From Paramecium octaurelia (lineage: Eukaryota; Ciliophora; Oligohymenophorea; Peniculida; Parameciidae), in assembly GCA_905182995.1 (NCBI GenBank), contig CAJJDP010000043.1, forward strand, positions 441,483-505,482: a stretch of 64,000 nt of DNA. The letters run 5' to 3'. Position 1 is the first letter of the stretch; the number at the start of each line of letters is the position of its first letter. The notes beneath the pieces were generated by a model, which was not told the DNA's origin, made no database searches, and saw only the letters and a list, made by a program, of their open reading frames with translations. Position numbers and translations under genes: made by a program. Positions 48,261-59,313 of this stretch are shown here, in pieces.

Positions 48261-49888
48261 AAAAGAAATGAATTTCGCAACTTCGTCATATTCATATCTA
48301 ACTGTACATTATGGGACTTATACAAAAATTTTCAATATAGAAAGAAAAAATATAAATAATACAGATCATTAACTTATTTTTATAACGCTCTTTGAACTCT
48401 AATGTGATATTGTGATAATAGATTAGAGTAATATTCATAAATTATAAATTAAGAGTAAAAATAGGCAAAGATCAGAAAAATATCTCTAAACATATGAAGA
48501 TAAAATACTTGATTCTCTATCTATATCGATAATGCTTCATAGCTTTGATAGTTATTTTTTAGGCAATTTTTTAAATTGATCCTTATTCAATAATATAAAA
48601 ATAAATTTTTTAAACTACTGATTTTTACTTGATTCAAATATTTAAAGCTTATTCAGCTAATAGGATAAATTTTTATAAGGAGCTTGATTATAAAATATGA
48701 TTACGTTGGTATGCCTCTATTGTTAGTGTAATAACATTTTTGTTGTAAAATGGGATTAGCGCAAAACATGAAATATCATGTAATTGAACCTTTTTATTGT
48801 ATTAAATTCTAGCATATAAAATATATAGAGAGAATTAATTCGAATAAATTAAGGGAATTTATTAGAAGAAATTATTGTAATGTAATTAAGATAAAATCTA
48901 CTATATGGAAATGTATAAATTAATATAATAAAAAACGAAGAAAGATGTAAACTGAATGGTATCCAAGATTTGATAAATAATTTACATACATAGAAGAACC
49001 TAACTCTTTGTCTATTTTAATGTTAATTTTAATTTTAGTTCTAGTTTTATTTTATCCATTTCTGCCTTTATGATTTCTCTCTTTTTTTAATGTTAATTGG
49101 TTAATCAATTATTGACGATAGTATATTTTTACAAAATTTAGGAAACCTTCATCTTTAAATTATAAGCCATTATGAAACCTTTAAATAGACCGGTCCTTCT
49201 TTTTACCCAATTCCTTCACTACACTGTAATTAATTACTTGAGATTCTTCATTCATTGTTGTTAAATTATTTCATTCTTTTATACATAAATTTTCCTTCTC
49301 TTCTCATTTATTTTAATTTTCTCCCAGATCTCCTCTCTTTATTATCGTATTCTTCTATCAAATATTTTTCAATAGTTCCATAATAATTTCATAAATACAT
49401 TGATAAACTCTAAGAATTCTTGATCAAAAATCCCTAAAGTTTGAATCATATCATATCATTTTATATTTAAAGACTCCAGTTCTAACCTTGTTTAATAATC
49501 TAGCTCTACTTCTCGGTTACAGTTTATTCTGAATTATATGATTGCTTTTCAAGAGTCAGATTTGGATATGATTACTGCTATACGTTACAAATTTATATGA
49601 CTTATTTTATTTGCTCCACAAGATCCATTGTACCTCTTGGTCAACAATACATTTTGTTTGGAATGAAATTTTTTATAAACTTTCACTCATGGTTGCAATA
49701 AAATAAAAAGTCTTAAATCTGGAATCATTCTAGTAGTAATTTATGTTTTGACTTATAAAAGGAGTATTAATATATATAGAAGATTAATAAGGCAGTTATA
49801 TATTTTAATTCCTAATTGAACCTGTTGATTAATGATTAGAGGTTTTTTTCAAATAAATGACAACAAAATCCTTCTATATAATATTTTT
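47809..49888. repeat. First copy of a 2080-bp contig-end overlap
   Basis: Repeated after the N at 49889 as 49890-51969. I saw one C/T difference (near 48373 versus 50454), so the two copies come from slightly different reads, alleles or paralogues. Confidence 0.88.
48900..49690 (-). pseudogene. Frame-broken hypothetical gene, present in three overlap copies
   Basis: From ATG 49690 on the minus strand: MSESLQKISFQTKCIVDQEV with WILWSKQNKSYKFVTYSSNH; then, in other frames, TLGIFDQEFLEFINVFMKLL, GTIEKYLIEEYDNKERRSGR and KQMRREGKFMYKRMKQFNN. No introns explain the frame changes. Equivalent copies lie at about 50981-51771 and 52680-53297 because of the two contig overlaps. No domain is recognised. 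Confidence 0.4.
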
Positions 49889-49889
49889 N

Positions 49890-51969
49890 AATTTGCAAAA
49901 TTGCTTATTTACTTTTTAATCATTCCATTAGAGGGAAGGAGCCAGAATTTATGTGTTTGATATATTTCAGATACATACTCTCTGCTATCTGAATTAATAT
50001 TTAAAATTACATAGTCCAAAGGAACGAGATCATAAATTTTATAAATCGCTACTTGATTAATTCTAATTGTTAGATTAACTTCTATATTCTAAGAGCACTT
50101 ATTATAAAGCTTAATAATTTTTTACATTACTTTATCGCAAAACTATTATTTTCTTAAGCTATGGTGATATTACAGGAATAATCAGTATGTCAATAACAAA
50201 ATGACCATAATTAATTTTAACGCAATTTTTAATTGAAAACTGATAATCAATGATATATGGTTATTGGGTGTGGTTTATTTGTCTAATTCTTGAGAGGAAA
50301 ATAAAAAGCAGCATATGTCTATTAATAAAATAAATAAGGAGAAAAGAAATGAATTTCGCAACTTCGTCATATTCATATCTAACTGTACATTATGGGACTT
50401 ATACAAAAATTTTCAATATAGAAAGAAAAAATATAAATAATACAGATCATTAATTTATTTTTATAACGCTCTTTGAACTCTAATGTGATATTGTGATAAT
50501 AGATTAGAGTAATATTCATAAATTATAAATTAAGAGTAAAAATAGGCAAAGATCAGAAAAATATCTCTAAACATATGAAGATAAAATACTTGATTCTCTA
50601 TCTATATCGATAATGCTTCATAGCTTTGATAGTTATTTTTTAGGCAATTTTTTAAATTGATCCTTATTCAATAATATAAAAATAAATTTTTTAAACTACT
50701 GATTTTTACTTGATTCAAATATTTAAAGCTTATTCAGCTAATAGGATAAATTTTTATAAGGAGCTTGATTATAAAATATGATTACGTTGGTATGCCTCTA
50801 TTGTTAGTGTAATAACATTTTTGTTGTAAAATGGGATTAGCGCAAAACATGAAATATCATGTAATTGAACCTTTTTATTGTATTAAATTCTAGCATATAA
50901 AATATATAGAGAGAATTAATTCGAATAAATTAAGGGAATTTATTAGAAGAAATTATTGTAATGTAATTAAGATAAAATCTACTATATGGAAATGTATAAA
51001 TTAATATAATAAAAAACGAAGAAAGATGTAAACTGAATGGTATCCAAGATTTGATAAATAATTTACATACATAGAAGAACCTAACTCTTTGTCTATTTTA
51101 ATGTTAATTTTAATTTTAGTTCTAGTTTTATTTTATCCATTTCTGCCTTTATGATTTCTCTCTTTTTTTAATGTTAATTGGTTAATCAATTATTGACGAT
51201 AGTATATTTTTACAAAATTTAGGAAACCTTCATCTTTAAATTATAAGCCATTATGAAACCTTTAAATAGACCGGTCCTTCTTTTTACCCAATTCCTTCAC
51301 TACACTGTAATTAATTACTTGAGATTCTTCATTCATTGTTGTTAAATTATTTCATTCTTTTATACATAAATTTTCCTTCTCTTCTCATTTATTTTAATTT
51401 TCTCCCAGATCTCCTCTCTTTATTATCGTATTCTTCTATCAAATATTTTTCAATAGTTCCATAATAATTTCATAAATACATTGATAAACTCTAAGAATTC
51501 TTGATCAAAAATCCCTAAAGTTTGAATCATATCATATCATTTTATATTTAAAGACTCCAGTTCTAACCTTGTTTAATAATCTAGCTCTACTTCTCGGTTA
51601 CAGTTTATTCTGAATTATATGATTGCTTTTCAAGAGTCAGATTTGGATATGATTACTGCTATACGTTACAAATTTATATGACTTATTTTATTTGCTCCAC
51701 AAGATCCATTGTACCTCTTGGTCAACAATACATTTTGTTTGGAATGAAATTTTTTATAAACTTTCACTCATGGTTGCAATAAAATAAAAAGTCTTAAATC
51801 TGGAATCATTCTAGTAGTAATTTATGTTTTGACTTATAAAAGGAGTATTAATATATATAGAAGATTAATAAGGCAGTTATATATTTTAATTCCTAATTGA
51901 ACCTGTTGATTAATGATTAGAGGTTTTTTTCAAATAAATGACAACAAAATCCTTCTATATAATATTTTT
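49890..51969. repeat. Second copy of the 2080-bp contig-end overlap
   Basis: Copy of 47809-49888. It continues uniquely after 51969 until the next N at 52679. Confidence 0.88.
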
Positions 51970-52678
51970 CTGTTGATTTTCCTATTCTAGGTTAAGAACT
52001 TCTTATGAATAATATTTTTAAACAAGGTTAATCATTTACCAAATCTCCCTGAACTTCTAAATGAGATATTAAATAATTGAGAACACTTCTTAAGTCTCTT
52101 TATGAAGCGATGCTGAATTATTTTGCCCTCAAAAGGAGTCCTCCTTTTCTCAAAACTAAATTATCCCTTGAAATTTGAAAATAGCTTTTTCATTTCAATA
52201 ATCTTAATTAATCAATTCTTAAAATGATATATTATATAACCATCAGGGATTTTAATAGAATTCTAGACAAATTACTTTTATATCAAATAGCTTAACTAAA
52301 TTGATTTTACTCTAAGTTGTATAATATTAAATAATGCGAATGATTTAATTAGGACACTTTTAAGATGCTCCGGCTATTTTATGTCAAGCAAATCAATACT
52401 TCATAGCATTGTTATTGATTTGCCATTAATATCTTTAGTCAGTAAACTCCCTAATTACTCTATTATTGTAACATTTATTAACCACATATTATAAGCCCAA
52501 ATCTCATTCATAACTTACTAGAGATATGAATATTTCACTGGACCTATACTCTACAGTCTCATCCATATCTCTCAAACTTTTAAGTGAAATTTCAATTCAG
52601 CATCATGATTAATTCTTCGTCCTATCCCTATAATTTTAAAATTAATGTTCTTCAATTTTGCATTTTAACATTAAATAA
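51154..52678. repeat. First copy of a 1.5-kb contig-end overlap
   Basis: Repeated after the N at 52679 as 52680-54202. Unlike the earlier overlaps this pair is not identical. There are several base differences around 53427-53471 and a 2-nt TA deletion in the second copy, all clustered near one place. Confidence 0.85.
52000..52450 (-). pseudogene. Coding relic interrupted by a lone TGA
   Basis: On the minus strand the piece reads DINGKSITML, then TGA (plus-strand 52401-52403), then SIDLLDIKQPEHLKSVLIKS with FALFNIIQLRVKSIQLSYLI in the same frame, to a TGA near 52220. The frame is protein-like on both sides of the stop. Equivalent copies lie near 53920 and 56890. The family is unknown. Confidence 0.4.
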
Positions 52679-52679
52679 N

Positions 52680-54202
52680 ATTTCTCTCTTTTTTTAATGT
52701 TAATTGGTTAATCAATTATTGACGATAGTATATTTTTACAAAATTTAGGAAACCTTCATCTTTAAATTATAAGCCATTATGAAACCTTTAAATAGACCGG
52801 TCCTTCTTTTTACCCAATTCCTTCACTACACTGTAATTAATTACTTGAGATTCTTCATTCATTGTTGTTAAATTATTTCATTCTTTTATACATAAATTTT
52901 CCTTCTCTTCTCATTTATTTTAATTTTCTCCCAGATCTCCTCTCTTTATTATCGTATTCTTCTATCAAATATTTTTCAATAGTTCCATAATAATTTCATA
53001 AATACATTGATAAACTCTAAGAATTCTTGATCAAAAATCCCTAAAGTTTGAATCATATCATATCATTTTATATTTAAAGACTCCAGTTCTAACCTTGTTT
53101 AATAATCTAGCTCTACTTCTCGGTTACAGTTTATTCTGAATTATATGATTGCTTTTCAAGAGTCAGATTTGGATATGATTACTGCTATACGTTACAAATT
53201 TATATGACTTATTTTATTTGCTCCACAAGATCCATTGTACCTCTTGGTCAACAATACATTTTGTTTGGAATGAAATTTTTTATAAACTTTCACTCATGGT
53301 TGCAATAAAATAAAAAGTCTTAAATCTGGAATCATTCTAGTAGTAATTTATGTTTTGACTTATAAAAGGAGTATTAATATATATAGAAGATTAATAAGGC
53401 AGTTATATATTTTAATTCCTAATTGAATCTGTTGATTAATGATTCGAGGTTTTTTTCAAGTAAATGACAGCAAAATCCTTCTATAATATTTTTCTGTTGA
53501 TTTTCCTATTCTAGGTTAAGAACTTCTTATGAATAATATTTTTAAACAAGGTTAATCATTTACCAAATCTCCCTGAACTTCTAAATGAGATATTAAATAA
53601 TTGAGAACACTTCTTAAGTCTCTTTATGAAGCGATGCTGAATTATTTTGCCCTCAAAAGGAGTCCTCCTTTTCTCAAAACTAAATTATCCCTTGAAATTT
53701 GAAAATAGCTTTTTCATTTCAATAATCTTAATTAATCAATTCTTAAAATGATATATTATATAACCATCAGGGATTTTAATAGAATTCTAGACAAATTACT
53801 TTTATATCAAATAGCTTAACTAAATTGATTTTACTCTAAGTTGTATAATATTAAATAATGCGAATGATTTAATTAGGACACTTTTAAGATGCTCCGGCTA
53901 TTTTATGTCAAGCAAATCAATACTTCATAGCATTGTTATTGATTTGCCATTAATATCTTTAGTCAGTAAACTCCCTAATTACTCTATTATTGTAACATTT
54001 ATTAACCACATATTATAAGCCCAAATCTCATTCATAACTTACTAGAGATATGAATATTTCACTGGACCTATACTCTACAGTCTCATCCATATCTCTCAAA
54101 CTTTTAAGTGAAATTTCAATTCAGCATCATGATTAATTCTTCGTCCTATCCCTATAATTTTAAAATTAATGTTCTTCAATTTTGCATTTTAACATTAAAT
54201 AA
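52680..54202. repeat. Second copy of the 1.5-kb contig-end overlap
   Basis: Near-identical copy of 51154-52678. From 53459 on it also takes part in the 2.9-kb duplication, so this DNA is present up to four times in the window. Confidence 0.85.
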
Positions 54203-54955
54203 TATTCCTAAATTAAATATAATTTAGAAACCTTCTTTCTTTTTTTAAATATCTTTGGATATTGTTCTTGATCTCTTTTTATTAAGATTTCTTTTAATTT
54301 TTTTTCAGCCCTTATCTCTTTATACAATTATAAAATTTTTCTTAAACTATCAAATATTATTCTGAAAAATAATGCATAATAATTAAATGCTGAACCATTT
54401 CGATTAGCAAAAAACAACACCGGCAATCAATTAAAGAATCTAGTTTAGCAATTTCCCTTTGATAATTGTTACATATAAAAAGAATTATAATTTATTTATC
54501 ACTTATTGGTTTAATAACTTTAAAATTTTACCTTAATTAAATTGAATTAGTAACTTAGAAACTATACTTTGTTCAATTATTTAACCCATATGTAGTATGA
54601 AAAAATTAGCTTTTAATTGTAGTGGGAAACTAAGAATAAGAATAAAAATTGTAGAGTTAGACAGCTGTTAATTATAAATTTATACTGATTAGAAAAAGCA
54701 AATATAAATTACTCTTCGATTAAATTTATGTTTTAATTAAATTGAAATCTTCTAGTTATTACTAATTCTGAATTTCGAAAATATTTCGTAACTATTATTA
54801 TGAAGAAATAATGCAAAGCATCATATCGACAAACAAAAACAAGAAATAGAAAATTATAAGATTAATTTCTATCTAAAATTAATATTAATTCTCTCTTGGC
54901 TGCTTAAGTTTAAGCTCTCTTGAATAATAATTTATATTTCTTGATGAAACTACCT
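54203..54955. other. No gene recognised
   Basis: AT-rich sequence upstream of the transposase relic (copy at about 57169-57920). No coherent frame could be followed; it may include remains of the transposon's 5' part. Confidence 0.4.
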
Positions 54956-55420
54956 TTGGTCATTCATACAAATCAATAACAAGTTGGTAGTTAAAATTAA
55001 AGTAAAACCTAGATTTATTCCAAAAGGGATAAAACATCAAGCGTATTGGGAGGAATTGGGAATTAAGGATTCGTAGCCTACTAACAAATAATTATGAATT
55101 TTGAATTCTCATTTTATTTGTTTCATCAATAATAAATAACAAAATAAGCTATAATTTTATAAAGAATAAGAATTTGCAGTAGTGTTAGATAATAGTCCAA
55201 TACATTAGCAAATTGATCAAAGAATTTTTAAATAGTGTTACTTACATATTTTTACCGGAATATTGCCCTGTATTAAATCCAATACAATAAGTTTGGAATT
55301 AATTAAAAAGAATGGCTAATAATAATAGTAATATATTGCATATGAATTTAAATAACAAAAATTCATAATTTTTTATGTTTAGACTGAATAAATGATTGAA
55401 AGATAAATAGACGGATCACT
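54956..55420 (+). mobile_element. Tc1/mariner-type (IS630-Tc1-mariner) transposase relic
   Basis: The C-terminal half of a DDE transposase can be read under the ciliate code. Near 55005: KPRFIPKGIKHQAYWEELGI. Near 55168: EFAVVLDNSPIHQQID, where D-N-x-x-x-H is the second catalytic Asp motif. Near 55249: FLPEYCPVLNPIQQVWNQLK, matching the family's LPxYSPxLNPIExxW block that precedes the third catalytic acid. The last two lie in different frames, and the acidic residue of the NPIE block is Q here, so the copy is dead. No terminal inverted repeats were found by eye. It is plus-strand, just upstream of the CDDGN gene. Confidence 0.8.
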
Positions 55421-55689
55421 TTATAAAAGGCATTTTATATGTTAAAATTATGAATTATTGAAATATTCATATATGTATCGATTAACTAATTATTAATTAT
55501 TCATTGATGGAAAAACATTTATCTTTATAAGTTGAAAAAATGATTGAATTTTAAGGAGCTTATAGGTATAGAAGATAAAAATTAATGTCAAAATGAATTT
55601 ATATGTTTGTGTTATTAAAGTAATGGTAGACCTAAATTTTGTGCAATAAATATGTTTTATTTATAGACAAAATTCAAATATTTCTAATA

Positions 55690-56424
55690 ATGATAATATT
55701 CATCTTTTTAATATATATAACTCGTCAAACTTAGATTGAGATCTATTAGTTTAATGCAAGTTCAAATTTCAGTGATGGTAATGTATCATTACTTACATAA
55801 TAGAATGGGTAGGTGGATATTTTAGAAATTGTGGAGATGTTGAATATTTTGGGCCCTCCATTAGCAGGATATTTTTAAATTTAGAATCTCATTCTCATAT
55901 TATAGTTGATGCATATCTTCTAAGGTAATTATTTTCTAAATTACAAAGCGATTATTCCTCTATGACTGATTTTTGGATAGATGAATCAACTCAACCTTAT
56001 TACTTATCCTACAGTTAGAAATACTGCGGTTCAACATTAATATATTTTTATAATATTTCTAGAACTCTTCAGCACAAAAGAAGAACTGTTTTGATGGAAT
56101 TTTATTTACATCATGGAGGATTAATTTCACTAAAATTAAGTATTATTAAATGTTAATATGAATGTGCTGGATGCATCGAGAATTATCATGCAACATATTA
56201 ATAATGGAAGCTACATTAATACTCATTAAATGATAAACTAAGCCAAAATTTAGATGGATGGACTTTTGTATCAAATAATAGTTAATATTAAATGTTTGGT
56301 TGTGGAGGATGCTAATTTTAGTAATTTCTTGAGCTTAATTATTCTACTGAATTACCTCCTCATTAAGATGTATTAATCAGGTTTTTTAAAATTGATAGGA
56401 ATACTTTAATAGTAAATTACTTAT
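55690..56424 (+). CDS. Truncated 5' copy of the CDDGN-repeat membrane protein gene
   Basis: The same signal peptide (MIIFIFLIYITRQTQ) and N-terminal ectodomain as the full gene at 58579 are present, including the intron. The copy stops at the duplication join before any CDDGN repeat. If the duplication is an assembly effect, this is not a separate gene. Confidence 0.7.
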
Positions 56425-59313
56425 AGTAAATGACAGCAAAATCCTTCTATAATATTTTTCTGTTGATTTTCCTATTCTAGGTTAAGAACTTCTTATGAAT
56501 AATATTTTTAAACAAGGTTAATCATTTACCAAATCTCCCTGAACTTCTAAATGAGATATTAAATAATTGAGAACACTTCTTAAGTCTCTTTATGAAGCGA
56601 TGCTGAATTATTTTGCCCTCAAAAGGAGTCCTCCTTTTCTCAAAACTAAATTATCCCTTGAAATTTGAAAATAGCTTTTTCATTTCAATAATCTTAATTA
56701 ATCAATTCTTAAAATGATATATTATATAACCATCAGGGATTTTAATAGAATTCTAGACAAATTACTTTTATATCAAATAGCTTAACTAAATTGATTTTAC
56801 TCTAAGTTGTATAATATTAAATAATGCGAATGATTTAATTAGGACACTTTTAAGATGCTCCGGCTATTTTATGTCAAGCAAATCAATACTTCATAGCATT
56901 GTTATTGATTTGCCATTAATATCTTTAGTCAGTAAACTCCCTAATTACTCTATTATTGTAACATTTATTAACCACATATTATAAGCCCAAATCTCATTCA
57001 TAACTTACTAGAGATATGAATATTTCACTGGACCTATACTCTACAGTCTCATCCATATCTCTCAAACTTTTAAGTGAAATTTCAATTCAGCATCATGATT
57101 AATTCTTCGTCCTATCCCTATAATTTTAAAATTAATGTTCTTCAATTTTGCATTTTAACATTAAATAATATTCCTAAATTAAATATAATTTAGAAACCTT
57201 CTTTCTTTTTTTAAATATCTTTGGATATTGTTCTTGATCTCTTTTTATTAAGATTTCTTTTAATTTTTTTTCAGCCCTTATCTCTTTATACAATTATAAA
57301 ATTTTTCTTAAACTATCAAATATTATTCTGAAAAATAATGCATAATAATTAAATGCTGAACCATTTCGATTAGCAAAAAACAACACCGGCAATCAATTAA
57401 AGAATCTAGTTTAGCAATTTCCCTTTGATAATTGTTACATATAAAAAGAATTATAATTTATTTATCACTTATTGGTTTAATAACTTTAAAATTTTACCTT
57501 AATTAAATTGAATTAGTAACTTAGAAACTATACTTTGTTCAATTATTTAACCCATATGTATTATGAAAAAATTAGCTTTTAATTATATTGCGAAACTAAG
57601 AATAAGAATAAAAATTGTAGTGTTAGACAGCTGTTAATTATAGATTTATACTGATTAGAAAAAGCAAATATAAATTACTCTTCGATTAAATTTATGTTTT
57701 AATTAAATTGAAATCTTCTAGTTATTACTAATTCTGAATTTCGAAAATATTTCGTAACTATTATTATGAAGAAATAATGCAAAGCATCATATCGACAAAC
57801 AAAAACAAGAAATAGAAAATTATAAGATTAATTTCTATCTAAAATTAATATTAATTCTCTCTTGGCTGCTTAAGTTTAAGCTCTCTTGAATAATAATTTA
57901 TATTTCTTGATGAAACTACCTTTGGTCATTCGTATTTCGAGGAATTGGGAATTAAGGATTCGTAGCCTACTAACAAATAATTATGAATTTTGAATTCTCA
58001 TTTTATTTGTTTCATCAATAATAAATAACAAAATAAGCTATAATTTTATAAAGAATAAGAATTTGCAGTAGTGTTAGATAATAGTCCAATACATTAGCAA
58101 ATTGATCAAAGAATTTTTAAATAGTGTTACTTACATATTTTTACCGGAATATTGCCCTGTATTAAATCCAATACAATAAGTTTGGAATTAATTAAAAAGA
58201 ATGGCTAATAATAATAGTAATATATTGCATATGAATTTAAATAACAAAAATTCATAATTTTTTATGTTTAGACTGAATAAATGATTGAAAGATAAATAGA
58301 CGGATCACTTTATAAAAGGCATTTTATATGTTAAAATTATGAATTATTGAAATATTCATATATGTATCGATTAACTAATTATTAATTATTCATTGATGGA
58401 AAAACATTTATCTTTATAAGTTGAAAAAATGATTGAATTTTAAGGAGCTTATAGGTATAGAAGATAAAAATTAATGTCAAAATGAATTTATATGTTTGTG
58501 TTATTAAAGTAATGGTAGACCTAAATTTTGTGCAATAAATATGTTTTATTTATAGACAAAATTCAAATATTTCTAATAATGATAATATTCATCTTTTTAA
58601 TATATATAACTCGTCAAACTTAGATTGAGATCTATTAGTTTAATGCAAGTTCAAATTTCAGTGATGGTAATGTATCATTACTTACATAATAGAATGGGTA
58701 GGTGGATATTTTAGAAATTGTGGAGATGTTGAATATTTTGGGCCCTCCATTAGCAGGATATTTTTAAATTTAGAATCTCATTCTCATATTATAGTTGATG
58801 CATATCTTCTAAGGTAATTATTTTCTAAATTACAAAGCGATTATTCCTCTATGACTGATTTTTGGATAGATGAATCAACTCAACCTTATTACTTATCCTA
58901 CAGTTAGAAATACTGCGGTTCAACATTAATATATTTTTATAATATTTCTAGAACTCTTCAGCACAAAAGAAGAACTGTTTTGATGGAATTTTATTTACAT
59001 CATGGAGGATTAATTTCACTAAAATTAAGTATTATTAAATGTTAATATGAATGTGCTGGATGCATCGAGAATTATCATGCAACATATTAATAATGGAAGC
59101 TACATTAATACTCATTAAATGATAAACTAAGCCAAAATTTAGATGGATGGACTTTTGTATCAAATAATAGTTAATATTAAATGTTTGGTTGTGGAGGATG
59201 CTAATTTTAGTAATTTCTTGAGCTTAATTATTCTACTGAATTACCTCCTCATTAAGATGTATTAATCAGGTTTTTTAAAATTGATAGGAATACTTTAATA
59301 GTAAATTACTTAT
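56425..59313. repeat. Second copy of the 2.9-kb direct duplication
   Basis: Diverged copy of 53459-56424. It continues uniquely after 59313 into the complete CDDGN-repeat gene. The junction at 56425 shares the short sequence AGTAAAT with the start of the first copy. Confidence 0.85.
57921..58310 (+). mobile_element. Second copy of the Tc1/mariner-type transposase relic
   Basis: This corresponds to the relic at 54956-55420 through the 2.9-kb duplication but lacks about 77 bases, so the AYWEELGI block is lost. The VVLDNSPIHQ and FLPEYCPVLNPIQQVW blocks are intact and identical. Same dead element seen twice. Confidence 0.8.

Larger units (their letters stand above)
53459..56424. repeat. First copy of a 2.9-kb direct duplication without an N at the join
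   Basis: The next 2889 bases (56425-59313) repeat this unit directly. The copies differ by scattered substitutions (for example near 54600 versus 57570) and by about 77 bases present only here (roughly 54972-55050). The unit carries relic sequence, the transposase relic and the 5' part of the CDDGN-repeat gene, which is cut off at 56424. Confidence 0.85.
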
